Of a stretch of 43,931 bases of DNA, positions 11,405-22,144 are shown piece after piece. How positions within the stretch are numbered: position 1 is the first letter of the stretch; every line of letters begins with the position of its first letter. The DNA comes from Symbiodinium natans (Eukaryota; Sar; Dinophyceae; Suessiales; Symbiodiniaceae), in the NCBI GenBank assembly GCA_905221605.1, contig CAJNDS010002381.1:413048-456978 (forward strand). The letters are read 5' to 3'. A program made the position numbers and the translations under genes. The notes under the pieces are model-generated. The model did not search any database. It had not been told where the DNA came from and saw only the letters and a list, made by a program, of their open reading frames with translations.

Positions 11405-13427
11405 TTGCTTTGCATGTTCTTTTCACTCTTTTGTTCTTGGTCGTCTTTGTTTCGCCGGCCGTGCTCGAGTCCGAGGCCTCTCAGCCGAGCTTCGAGTCGA
11501 GCTGGCTTCGGTCGCCACGGCGGTGGCACGACGCGGGCACCTAAGACGGGCTGGGCTTCTTAGCTCATACAATACACACATAAACGCAGGAAGGCTTCTG
11601 CACATCAAAGACATCCTCACTGGCCGAATTTTGGTGCTTGCTCCGTCAGGTTTACGCTTGTTCGCACGAAAGGTCGCCCAAAGACTCGCCCAATCTCTCA
11701 CAAGATCCTCTCATGCTCGAGGCCCTTTGGACCCTTGAGTGTTCTGATGACATCCAAAGGCGCTTAACGCTTTCTTTGCCGGGCTTGTCGCTCACATTTT
11801 TGGGCACGCGACCGTTTCCCGTCAAAAGCATTTGGCTGTACAATCCTCACTCTTTCGTGCATGGCAGACAGGCTGAAAGCTTCCGCTCAAAGTTAATGCC
11901 TCCTCACCTTGCTACATTCACAAACGGCAATTTGACCTAAGCCAAAAAGTGTGCTGAATTGTCTCTTCTTTGGTTGCCGAAACTGCCTCATCCGACTTTC
12001 CTTCCTCAATTATGAGATATTATGAGGCTGGCAGTGGGATCGGCTCGTCTTTAAAACAAGGTAGCGAGTCAGCGGCAAATGAACACGACATGACACGACA
12101 GAGGAAGGCATGAAACTCGCTTGCTCAGCTTTGCCCCGAAAGCTTCGAGCGAAGTCCTTCCTGGCAGCAAGTGGCAGCTCCGAGCGAGATCAGGATCCGC
12201 TCATCCCACGGCTTCCCAGTGCAGCTGGTGCCGGCAAGTGCTGCTCCAGTGCTGATTTAAGTCAAGGCTGTGGGTATCGTTCCAATGCACTTTCATGCAC
12301 TGACAAGACAAGGGCAGTACCGGGGCTCTAGAAGGCTCTCCTGAGGTATTTGGAAAGGAAGGGTAAAGCCAAGACTCCAAATAGATCCACATGCTTTCGC
12401 GATCTTCTTGTGTACAATGCGGTCATGTGCATTCCTTTTCTCCAACTCAAAAGCTTTCGCGTGCGGAGAGCTCTGGTAGATGCCGCGACGTCCACACCTC
12501 ACCTTGCGGAAGAGGTGCCAGCGAACCTTCGTTAACTTGATAGCCTGTCGACGCCGACATGCTCCAACCTTGCATGGCACGCACAAGCTCGGCGTGCCCC
12601 CTTGCCTAAATGTTTGTGACAATGCCCCGTGCTGCTCATGGGCATGCGAGCAGAACATTCCGACTTGCACTTTTATGAAAGTTGGCATGCCAAGACTTCT
12701 TGATGTCATGATGCCCACAGACATCCCATGGCCCCAGTCCGACATGCAGAATCATGCACCTCCAGTTGCACTTTGATGTCGGCAGGTCGAAGCCCAGAGG
12801 CACCTGCACAGCTTCAGTGTCGCCAGTGTCTCATCTTTCAATACGTTCTTGTTTTTTTTTTTTTTTTTTTTTCTGTCTCCCTCTCTCTCGTTCTCTGTCT
12901 CTTCTTCCCACTATCGCCCGAATTGTTGCTCTCAGATGATGCTGAAAAATCGGCTCAAGCTCTGCAGGATCGTGCACGCGATCCTGCGCAACCTGACTTT
13001 CAGCTCACAATTCGTTAGCTTGCCAAGCCAAGGACTGTAGAGTGCAGATGACATATGCCTGTGAGTAGCGGCAGAAGTTAACAAGAGCCATCTGGCAGCA
13101 CCATTTGGCACGGTGCAGAAGCGTTGCCCTTGCGGCCCTTGCCTCGAACCATTTCAGAGGCTTCATCTGGAAGCGACACATAGTGTGCTAAGCATCCATA
13201 CTGCGGTTTCTACTCCTCGTATTTCAGCAGCTCTCCAGATGTACAAGCTGTGCCGATGTGAAGCACGCAAGCCTAAGGCTGCATGGCGGGGCCTGAAACC
13301 TTCTTGGCACCCGGTGTGTCCGCATCTGTGTGGCCTGGAGGAGATGTTGAGGGTGTGATAGGGTGTGCTAGTTCTTTCCACTCCTGGTGGTTTCGATGCT
13401 GCTTCTGCTCCTAGGTGGCGTAGCAAC
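10167..13427. other. long stretch without a recognised gene
   Basis: Only short overlapping ORFs are seen, none with a known motif. Small simple repeats inside are (CTT)10 at 11375-11404 and T21 at 12852-12872. A GC-rich patch lies at 11280-11360. Single small exons could be hidden here; I cannot support any. Confidence 0.5.
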
Positions 13428-13913
13428 ATGAGCGGCGCTGATGACTTCAATGCAGCTGGCTTACCATCGACATGTTACGGGTGGCAATCCGGAAGGCTTC
13501 TAGGAGGCGCGAAGCTGACTGGGACCGGTCGTCTGGAAGTGGCAACAAGACCCCAAGATGTAGAAGAACACGTCAGGAACACATTTTTTCCATGTGGAGA
13601 GGGCAGACGTTTGCTCACGGTTTTGCTCAGGGCTGGAGGGAAAGTCCAAGGCATGGAAATGCACGGAAGACCATTTCCGGCTGTTTCCACCGCCGGATGG
13701 CAGAGTCTTGCCTTGCCGGTGATACCTCACAGCCGATATCGATTCGGGCACTCATCCTGGGTCCTTGCCGGTAGTTTTGTGGCTTGGGCCTATAGGGTGC
13801 AGGGCGGAATGGAGGATGTGTGGACGCACTACTGGCCCTCGTGCTCGCGGCTGTGCTCTAGGACCCACTGCCGTCTAGCCTGCGCGCTTCGGCGTCTGTG
13901 CGGGCATTGGTGA
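13428..13913 (+). CDS. uncharacterised ORF, 161 residues
   Basis: Open from ATG 13428 (MSGADDFNAAG) to a stop at 13911-13913. The frame extends upstream to a GTG at 13365. I recognise no domain. Antisense and other-frame ORFs of 70-100 codons overlap it, which suggests that GC-rich composition may keep frames open by chance. No coding function is claimed. Confidence 0.2.
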   Translation: MSGADDFNAAGLPSTCYGWQSGRLLGGAKLTGTGRLEVATRPQDVEEHVRNTFFPCGEGRRLLTVLLRAGGKVQGMEMHGRPFPAVSTAGWQSLALPVIPHSRYRFGHSSWVLAGSFVAWAYRVQGGMEDVWTHYWPSCSRLCSRTHCRLACALRRLCGHW

Positions 13914-16448
13914 GTCCACGGCTGCTTGCGCGGGGTGGACACTCACAGGCCTTGAACCTATGCCGGAGGGTCGCCAATGACGCTTGCGGAGGCCCCCTGA
14001 GATGGCGGAGGGGACGGCACCCTTAGGCAGCAGTGCCCTGCGTGCCGAGTCCATCCATCCATCCATCCACGGAAGACCATTTTTCCTCCCTGGCAATTTG
14101 CTCCGGTTGTAGTGAAGAAGTAATGAAGCTGAATATGCCGAGTTCTCTGCGCCGAACTCTTTAATTACTTCAGGCTAAAACTGCCATTTCCTGGGCTGGA
14201 CTTCAACTTTACGCGCTCGGTCGGGCCGACTTCACATGTCAGGTTCGACTCCACATCTATCGAATTATCTTCATGGGCTTCTGCGTGGTAAGATGACTTA
14301 AGATTGGAAGTTGGCGGCCTTGGCCGATGTCAGAACCCTGCTGCAGCTGCTTCTTGAGAAGGGCTTGTAGGTGACGGTTAAGTTTCCTCTTCAGGCGGGC
14401 ATTCTACATGCACTGTTCCGTGCAGAATTGGTTTCAACCACACTGGTACACTTTCTTGTGGCTTACTTACCCTTGACTTCAGTAGTCGTGCGCAAATTTG
14501 TGGCACGACGTGCGAATGCATGGGCACCATCAGAAACGTCACTGGCGTCCACAATGCGCACGACGTCGGCGCAATCAACGGCCTCATTTATATGGTCATT
14601 TAGATCTTGTATGCAAGTTGTTTTGAATCTTCATGAAATTGCTTCGATTTTTTAGACTCGCTTAATGTAACGATTATAACTCAACTATACTGCAACATGT
14701 TTTGATGAAACGTTACCTAACTATTCAGGATTTTTGCGTTGTTTTTGAGCATGTTCGCATTGTGAAGTTAACCTGCTTTTTGCTTTGCAAGTAAGACGAT
14801 GAACAGTGAGGTTTGATTTGTTCAACATGAAGGAGCTAGATTTCTTCTCCCCTCTAAAACTTAAGAAAGATAAGAAAGTCTGTTCAGCTTCGGGGGGCTC
14901 CGCCATTGGTGTTTTCATGGGTTCATGGCCACCAGAGGGCTTTGACATAGGCACAGATGGGGTCAGCACATGTTGTTTGAGGCCACGGCCGTTACTTTTG
15001 GCAGCGGCCCAAGCTGCACACGGAAACATGCAGGCTGTGCTGTGTCCATGCACATGGGGGGTCAGCTCTCACAACGGAGGCTCGCAACTTGACAGTTGAA
15101 GTGTTCTTCGAGGGTTGAGCATTCAGGTGGCTCGGACACATTCGGACCCATCAACAGCCACTTCTATCAGGCTTGTGACGAGGGCTGAAGTTGAATCATG
15201 TTTAGCAGGCGTCTCGTTTTCTCTCGCAAGACAGCTTTCTTGTGCAGGTGTCATTGGAAGGCGTGGTCTTGGAGGCACTTTTGGAAGTGACCTCAGCAAT
15301 TGACCGTGCTTTGCAAGGAGCGCGAGCACTGCTGCTGCATAAGAATTCACCAGAACGCTGAGGCGATCACTGTGGTCTCGCTATGCGTGACTGCGGTGTG
15401 CGTTCACAGAGGCCCAACTTGTCAGATCTAGCATGGCATCAGAAGGATTAAGCTGATAGAAAAGTTGTTTTCGTGATGTCGGTTGAGGCGAAGCCAAAGC
15501 GGAAGCTATGCCAAACCAAACCAGCACTTTTACGTTCTAACCTACACTCTCAGTTTTTTCGGTAGACAGGTCTTTGCTTTCGCTTCCCTGATCTATTTGA
15601 TGTGAAGTTGCCCCGTGTCTCGCGTCACTCGAAGCGATGCGTGGTGAAACACAAGACGAGCCAACACCGTCATACAATGACAGATGACAAGCATCAGCAA
15701 CCAATTTCCTTGCGAACCCTGAACCCTTCCAGTCCCTTTTGCAAGGTTGGGTTGGCCCTCTGCGGCTGCAGCCGGGGGATCTGCGAGCGTTGACCACCTT
15801 CTCGGATGCTTACCGTCGATCGGCGTAGACTTCGAAGCCCTAATAAGCCCTATGTATATGTTTACATGATGGCTCGCATGATTCTCGAGGCATAGCGGAT
15901 CTGGAGCTAGAGGCAGACGTGTAGCTTGGATGGCACATCTCCACACACATGCCGACAAGTGACGGCACCTTGAAAGAAGATCAGCTTGGCATGAATGTTT
16001 TGAAGGTACCATGAAGGTCCGGCCAAGCAACTTGACAAGGTTGAGCTACGAAGTGGAGAACTGGTGTTGTATCGGCAAGCGCATTTCTGCGACATGCCCC
16101 ATCCTGGATTGGAGTGAGATGTTCTCGGGTCGCTAGTCTGCACCGAAGCGCATGCCAACGCACCCGACGAACCTCTTGCATTCTTCTGAGAGTAGTGTCC
16201 TTCTCCCAGGTGCCCCGAGAGGTTTCCTTGTGGACTTGGCCAAGGTCACTTCTCCTTCCCTATCATCCCACAACTGCAAGCAACATCGGTCGGTACATAT
16301 CGATCCTGTTCCCTGTGGATGGAGTCGTGGTCGTTTCACACATGTAGTCGTTGTAGTTGCATGTGACATTACAGCCTGGTCAGATTGCTGTTGACACCAT
16401 GCAGGGGGCCGTGTAGGACTGACGCAGTGGTGTGCTTTGTCTGAAACA
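13914..16448. other. no recognised gene
   Basis: Contains a (CCAT)n tract near 14050-14070 and small ORFs. One ORF starts at an ATG near 14827 (MKELDFFSPLKLKKDKK) and is lysine-rich at the start, but it has no family match. Nothing else is supported. Confidence 0.5.
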
Positions 16449-16721
16449 ATGAAGCAATCTGTTAAACTGCGGAAGGGCATCGACACAGAGCTGCTTGCGT
16501 TCCAGCACCGGGTCTGGCCGCTTGCTTCAATTCCCGCCAGCCGATGCAAGAGGGATTTTAAGGACCTGTTGGCAACAGTTCCAGATCGGAGCACCATGCA
16601 ATTCTACATTTCCAGATGCTGCCACGTCAGGTTGAGCAAAGGCGACTTTGCTGCACATCTGCCCACTGTCTTGGTCGCACAAGAGTGGCGGAGGTGGGCC
16701 ATGGAGGAGCTCGGAACGTAG
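16449..16721 (+). CDS. small uncharacterised protein, 90 residues
   Basis: The ORF starts at ATG 16449 (MKQSVKLRKGIDTELL) and ends at TAG 16719-16721. Its amino-acid make-up is balanced (charged, hydrophobic and aromatic residues mixed, ending EWRRWAMEELGT), unlike the Ser/Arg/Cys-rich chance ORFs around it. No motif is recognised. It could be a small gene or the 3' exon of a larger one. Confidence 0.33.
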   Translation: MKQSVKLRKGIDTELLAFQHRVWPLASIPASRCKRDFKDLLATVPDRSTMQFYISRCCHVRLSKGDFAAHLPTVLVAQEWRRWAMEELGT

Positions 16722-16947
16722 TCATTGAGTGACGTATTGAGTGAAGCATTGTCGCTGCTTTGAGTGTGGATCTGGGACAGTTGGATCATTGGCGATGACC
16801 CGGGGGGCAGCAAGTGTGTCCCAGCAATTGGCAAGCGCTCCATCGACTGTGAACTTTTGATTGCTACCACTTTTGACATTTGCGGAGCATATTCAGTGCA
16901 TTGTAAACCAGAAGTGGAGATGCCAGGCTGGCTGTGAGTCTTCGGCT

Positions 16948-16965
16948 TATATATATATACTTATA

Positions 16966-17000
<35 letters not shown>

Positions 17001-17015
17001 GTGGTGCAGCGTCGC

Positions 17016-17047
<32 letters not shown>

Positions 17048-17541
17048 ATTGGCCCCCCCCCCCCCAAATTCTTTCCCCGCCCCGCCCCCCTGTGGTTTGG
17101 GCCCCCCTGTGGGGTGGTGTGGTTGGGGTTTGGGTTTTGGGTTTAGGGGTTAGGGTTTAGGGTTTAGGGTCCGCGCCCCACCCCCCTGTGGTTTAGGCCC
17201 CCGTGTGGGGTGGTGTGGTTGGGGTTTGGGTTGAGGGTTTAGGGTTTAGGGTTGGTTTAGGTTTAGGGTTTAGGGTTTAGAGTCCGCGCCCCGCCCCCCT
17301 GTGGTTTGGGCCCCCCTGTGGGGTGGTGTGGTTGGGGTTTGGGTTGAGGGTTTAGGGTTTAGGTTTAGGGGTTTTGGGGTTTAGGGTTCAGGGTTCAGGG
17401 TTTAGGGTTTAGGGTTTGGGGTTTAGGGTTTAGGGTTTAGGGGGGGTGGGGGGGGGGGGGGGGGGGGGGGGGGGTGGGGATACCATGGGGGGTGGGGGGG
17501 GGGTGTGGGGGGGGGGTACCGACACGGGACACGGAACCATA

Positions 17542-17573
<32 letters not shown>
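16948..17573. repeat. TA / poly-C / TTTAGGG-like block / poly-G / TA mirror structure
   Basis: Order: (TA)n 16948-17000; C31 at 17017-17047, with more C-rich sequence to 17095; TTTAGGG-like repeats about 17138-17440; a G run of about 35 (17440-17474, one T) with G-rich sequence to 17515; (TA)n 17544-17573. The outer parts are reverse complements in kind. Inside, a unit of about 100-112 bp containing CCCCCCTGTGGTTT and GGGGTGGTGTGGTTGGGG occurs three times (near 17080, 17171, 17283). Confidence 0.93.
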
Positions 17574-17575
<2 letters not shown>

Positions 17576-17576
<1 letters not shown>

Positions 17577-18351
17577 GTCCGTTGTAGAGCGATGGTGTTT
17601 GAGGGCGATGCATTCAATATGACTAGAACCATCCGTAGCTGCTGACGTCAGAGTTGCAGAGAAGTGCGATGCCGTGCATATCTGCAGCGCTGCGCCAGGA
17701 ACTCCAGCATGCCGTGTCGCCAAAAGAAGAGCACAGAGAAGCTCGAAAAAACATCAGACGGTGTTGGTGTGCATGCAGCTTTGCTAAGCAATCATTCGTT
17801 TAACAACTGTCTGAGATCCCAGGAAGCGATCCGCCGTCGCACTTGGCCTGCTTTTGGCCTGACAGCCATCGGTGAGATGTCTACAGATTGCTGGTCTGGG
17901 TGTTTCCAGGTCTGATGCGCCGGGGGCAGGGTTTCCTTCAGCGATACCCAGCTTCCAAGGCATCAAATGGATCAACAACATCCGAGATCTTTCTCTGCTG
18001 GGAGTGGCCCAGCTACGAGATACCCAGACGCTCGAAATCAATGGGAGACATGGGAGAGAGGAGATTCGAGTTGACATGTGTTACGATGTGTTTTGACACG
18101 ACAACAGAGTGATGGGCAGCGTTGTGCAGCCGTTCCAGGTGTCATCTTGTCCGTTCCCCAAACCCCGTATTCAAGGGCATGTCCCACGTCTTCTGAGAAT
18201 GGTTTTGCACAACGCAGTCACAGCGATCAGTCACCCCTGCTCAATCACGAAAGCTAGCTCCTTGCAGCTTGCAGGAGTTCTTGTTTAACACCTTCTTGTT
18301 TCGACTTCTTCCCGGTATTGGGGCAATATGTAGCTGGGGTGGTTGAAACCG
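17576..18351. other. no recognised gene
   Basis: Non-repetitive. A stretch at about 17960-18096 reads GIKWINNIRDLSLLGVAQL in one frame and could be an exon, but nothing around it supports that. Confidence 0.4.
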
Positions 18352-18442
18352 TGGCTAGACCCCGCCTGGCTTGGCTTTTTGAGGTCTTCAAGGTACCTTG
18401 TCCAAAAAGTTGGACCTTCGGGGCGCTTATGCTAAGCGCCCG
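18352..18442. repeat. dispersed repeat copy 1 ending in a perfect hairpin
   Basis: Shares order and wording with 18689-18783: GGCTAGAC(C/T)CC, then CTTGG, ACCTTGT, CCTTCGGG and a closing inverted repeat. In this copy the end is a perfect 9-bp stem (GGGCGCTTA at 18421-18429, TAAGCGCCC at 18433-18441) with a three-base loop. Confidence 0.75.
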
Positions 18443-18451
18443 GAAGGGTCA

Positions 18452-18569
18452 AGCAGCGTCCAAACCATGCGTGGGCGAGTGAAAGGGTTGACTCACAATA
18501 CATCTCCAAGAGCAGCGTCCAAACCATGTACGGGTGAGTTAAAGGATTGACTTGTAGTACATCTACAAG
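18452..18569. repeat. two tandem 59-bp units
   Basis: AGCAGCGTCCAAACCATG starts each unit at 18452 and 18511. Both continue with a GAGT(G/T)AAAGG(G/A)TTGACT-like segment and end in ACATCT(C/A)CAAG. Confidence 0.9.
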
Positions 18570-18688
18570 CAAGAGAAGACCGATCGCGAAAGCTAGCCCC
18601 CGAAAACTAGCGGAGTAGCTTATCAGCCGTTAGGTTGAAACGACAAGGGTGTGGGGAGGGGGTGGTACAAATGGCAGTCAAATGGCGG

Positions 18689-18783
18689 CTAGACTCCACC
18701 TTGCTTGGGTGCTACCTTCCTTGAGGCGTTTACCTTGTTAACCTACCTGCAACCTGGCCTTCGGGCACTTAGGCTAAGCACCC
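18689..18783. repeat. dispersed repeat copy 2 with imperfect hairpin
   Basis: Homologous to 18352-18442. The terminal inverted repeat (GGGCACTTA ... TAAGCACCC, about 18763-18783) has lost perfect pairing at two positions, so this copy looks older. Confidence 0.7.
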
Positions 18784-20035
18784 TGACCACAGATGTAAGG
18801 GTGAATCAGAGGATCGAGTACTGCTTTTCCTCGCAAGCGAAGACGATATGGTTTCACTTCGCTAATACTATTGCTTCGCTAGTGCCTGTTCTGGGGCATG
18901 GCTACCGTAGACCACACCCCCGTTACACTCGAAAGCCTTAAATCCGGCCCCCGCGCCGCCCGTGGTCCAGGGCGGAGCCCGCGTCGCTCTAAAACGCTAA
19001 CTTTAAGGGGCGAGCACCCGCCACCCCAACTCCTTCAAAATTCGCGCGGGGCCCTTCGGGAGGCCTTCAAAACGGCATCCAAGGGGATGCAACAGGCGGT
19101 GTTGCGAAAAGCACGAAAACTTCGCAAAAACCATGGTTTTTTTGCGAAAAACCGAGGCCCCCAAACACCCGCAGCACCCCATTAAACCCTCACGGGCGCG
19201 CATCATCAACCCTAGCTTTTCACATCGGGCACGCACCATGGCGAAAACACGTTTTTCAAGGTTTGGGGGGGGGGGGGTACCAAGCCCAAAACCAGGGGAG
19301 CATCATGAGCATCAGCAGCCCTGGCCCGCAGCCCCAAGGCAGCAAAAAACGCTGCAAAACGCCGAAATCGCTGTAAACACCGTGTTTTGATGAGGTTTTT
19401 CACGCCGGCCTCCGACCCCCACCCTTGTTGCCCTTGACCCGCCCCCAAAGTGCGCATCATCGAAACCCATGTCGGGGGGGGGGGGGGTCTGCTGATGCTG
19501 CTGATGCGCGGGGGTCCGGGGCATCATCGAGCCATCGTTTCTCATATGGCTTCGTGGGCCTTCGGGCCCAACCAAAGACCCAGGTGATGCTCATGATGTT
19601 TTTCTTGGGCTTGTTCTCAAGAGGAGGAAACCTCGTAAATACCGAATGTTTTTGGGCTCCGCGCAAAAACACCCCCTAAACCCGCTCATTTTACGTGTGG
19701 GAACGGCTTCCTGCCCATAACGCACCCGAAAAGCAAGACCCCGAATGCCCTTAAGGGCATTCGGGGTCTTGCTTTTTGGTGTTTCGTGGGCATGCCAGCG
19801 TTCAAGCACATATAATGGCGTGTTTAGGGGGGTTCTGGATGGCTTGGGGGAGGCCGCTGATGCTCATGATGCTCCCTTTCCTGGGTCCCAAAAGGCTTTT
19901 CCAGGCAAAAAAACACGTGTTTACAGCGTTTTCTAAAGGTTTTTCGAAGGCAAAACGCGTGTTTAGGATGTTTGTAGGGCTCCCAAACCAACCCAGCTGA
20001 TGCTCCTGATGCGGGTGCGCGTGCGCGCGCGGGGG
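18784..20035. other. no recognised gene; GC-rich with short ATCATGAGCATCAGCAG-like motifs
   Basis: Variants of GATGCTCATGATG, GCATCATGAGCATCAGCAG and CAAAAACGCTGCAAAACG recur at 19200-19400, 19480-19600 and 19855-20010, suggesting a degenerate dispersed family. Poly-G tracts lie at 19264-19276 and 19475-19487. ORFs here are short and overlap on both strands. Confidence 0.5.
19729..19776. repeat. perfect 48-bp palindrome with no spacer
   Basis: The left arm (19729-19752, AAAAGCAAGACCCCGAATGC + CCTT) is the exact reverse complement of the right arm (19753-19776), centred on CTT|AAG. After the perfect 24-bp arms, a mismatch is followed by two more pairs. It could extrude as a cruciform or act as a strong RNA hairpin. 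Confidence 0.97.
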
Positions 20036-20182
20036 GGGTGGGGGGGGGAGAGGGAGGTACAGAGAGAGAGGGAAACAGAGAGAGAGAGAGAGACACCGAC
20101 CTGAGGCCCCCCGAATACCGGGGCGGGCGAGAACGCCCATGCCCCCAAGAAAGAAAGAAAGAGACAGAGACAGAGAGAGAGC

Positions 20183-20226
<44 letters not shown>

Positions 20227-20390
20227 GAGAGAGGGAGAAAGGGAGAAAGGGAGAAAGAGAGAAAGAGAGAAAGAGAAAGACAGAAAGAAATGGAAACGGA
20301 GAGAAGGAGAGAGGGAGAGAGAGCAAGAAAGAAAGCGAGAAAGAGAGAAAGAGAGCAAGAAAGGGAGAGCCGACACACAGGGGGGGCCAC
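20036..20390. repeat. GA-rich polypurine tract
   Basis: GAGAGA, GAGAAA and GGGAGA stretches occupy nearly all of the interval, interrupted by a short unique GC-rich segment at about 20098-20150. It can form triplex DNA. ORFs on either strand are compositional. Confidence 0.9.
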
Positions 20391-20660
20391 AGTGCAGCTG
20401 GGAGAGATTGGGGGAATACCTCAACTGGGGGGTATTCGGGGAATCAGGGATTAGGGGGACGAGGAGTAAGAACTGATAGCTGCACCGAGGCACTCCAACC
20501 GAACTAACGCACCACCCCAAATACAGGAGCGGGTAAAGATGCCCGGGGCTCCGGCCCCAAGCCCCTAGAAAGAAAGCAAGAAAGAGAAATGGAAAGGGAG
20601 AAAAAGAGAAAGAGAAACAGCGAGGAATAGAGAAAGATAGAGGGAAAGTGAAGGGGAGAA
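20391..20660. other. short unique spacer between GA-rich arrays
   Basis: Contains GGGGGAATACC and GGGGGGTATTCGGGG-like stutters at 20408-20445 and no supported gene. Confidence 0.5.
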
Positions 20661-20925
20661 AAAGAGAAGAAGAAGAAGAAGAAGAAGAAGAAGAAGAAGA
20701 AGAAGAAGAAGAAGAAGAAGAAGAAGAAGAAGAAGAAGAAGAAGAAGAAGAAGAAGAAGAAGAAGAAGAAGAAGAAAGAGAGAGAAAGAGGAAGAGAGAG
20801 AGAGAGAGAGAGGAAGATAAAGAGAAAGAGAGAAAGAGAGAAAGAGAGAAAGAGAGAAAGAGAGAAAGAGAGAAAGAGAGAAAGAGAGAAAGAGAGAAAG
20901 AGAGAAAGAGAGAAAGAGAGCAAGC
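20661..20925. repeat. (GAA)n followed by (GAGAAA)n
   Basis: About 37 GAA units (20665-20775), then GAGAGAAA-type repeats to about 20925. Almost pure purine on the plus strand. Confidence 0.96.
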
Positions 20926-22144
20926 GAGCAAGCGAGCAAGAGAGCAAGAGAGCAAGAGAGCAAGAGAGCAAGAGAGCAAGAGAGCAAGAGAGCAAGAGAG
21001 CAAGAGAGCAAGAGAGCAAGAGAGCAAGAGAGCAAGAGAGCAAGAGAGCAAGAGAGCAAGAGAGCAAGAGAGCAAGAGAGCAAGAGAGAAGAGAGCAAGA
21101 GAGCAAGAGAGCAAGAGAGCAAGAGAGCAAGAGAGCAAGAGAGCAAGAGAGCAAGAGAGCAAGAGAGCAAGAGAGCAAGAGAGCAAGAGAGCAAGAGAGC
21201 AAGAGAGCAAGAGAGCAAGAGAGCAAGAGAGCAAGAGAGCAAGAGCAAGAGAGCAAGAGAGCAAGAGAGCAAGAGAGCAAGAGAGCAAGAGAGCAAGAGA
21301 GCAAGAGAGCAAGAGAGCAAGAGAGCAAGAGAGCAAGAGAGCAAGAGAGCAAGAGAGCAAGAGAGGAAGAGAGCAAGAGAGCAAGAGAGCAAGAGAGCAA
21401 GAGAGCAAGAGAGCAAGAGAGCAAGAGAGCAAGAGAGCAAGAGAGCAAGAGAGCAAGAGAGCAAAAGAGCAAGAGAGCAAGAGAGCAAGAGAGCAAGAGA
21501 GCAAGAGAGCAAGAGAGCAAGAGAGCAAGAGAGCAAGAGAGCAAGAGAGCAAGAGAGCAAGAGAGCAAGAGAGCAAGAGAGCAAGAGAGCAAGAGAGCAA
21601 GAGAGCAAGAGAGCAAGAGAGCAAGAGAGCAAGAGAGCAAGAGAGCAAGAGAGCAAGAGAGCAAGAGAGCAAGAGAGCAAGAGAGCAAGAGCAAGAGAGC
21701 AAGAGAGCAAGAGAGCAAGAGAGCAAGAGAGCAAGAGAGCAAGAGAGCAAGAGAGCAAGAGAGCAAGAGAGCAAGAGAGCAAGAGAGCAAGACAGCAAGA
21801 GAGCAAGAGAGCAAGAGAGCAAGAGAGCAAGAGAGCAAGAGAGCAAGAGAGCAAGAGAGCAAGAGAGCAAGAGAGCAAGAGAGCAAGAGAGCAAGAGAGC
21901 AAGAGAGCAAGAGAGCAAGAGAGCAAGAGAGCAAGAGAGCAAGAGAGCAAGAGAGCAAGAGAGCAAGAGAGCAAGAGAGCAAGAGAGCAAGAGAGCAAGA
22001 GAGCAAGAGAGCAAGAGAGCAAGAGAGCAAGAGAGCAAGAGAGCAAGAGAGCAAGAGAGCAAGAGAGCAAGAGAGCAAGAGAGCAAGAGAGCAAGAGAGC
22101 AAGAGAGCAAGAGAGCAAGAGAGCAAGAGAGCAAGAGAGCAAGA
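20926..22144. repeat. (GCAAGAGA)n octamer array, about 150 copies
   Basis: Nearly perfect octamer repeat over 1.2 kb. Rare changes include single substitutions near 21366, 21465 and 21792 and a shortened unit GCAAGA at about 21241 and 21689. Because the unit has 8 bases and no stop in any frame of either strand, all six frames stay open and translate to an eight-residue cycle (AREQESKR plus, LLSCSLAL minus). The long ORFs here, of 514 to 723 codons, are therefore not evidence of genes. Confidence 0.98.

Noticed and set aside
14235-14260. tRNA T-loop-like GGTTCGACTCC
   Set aside because: No acceptor stem, anticodon arm or D-arm could be fitted around it.
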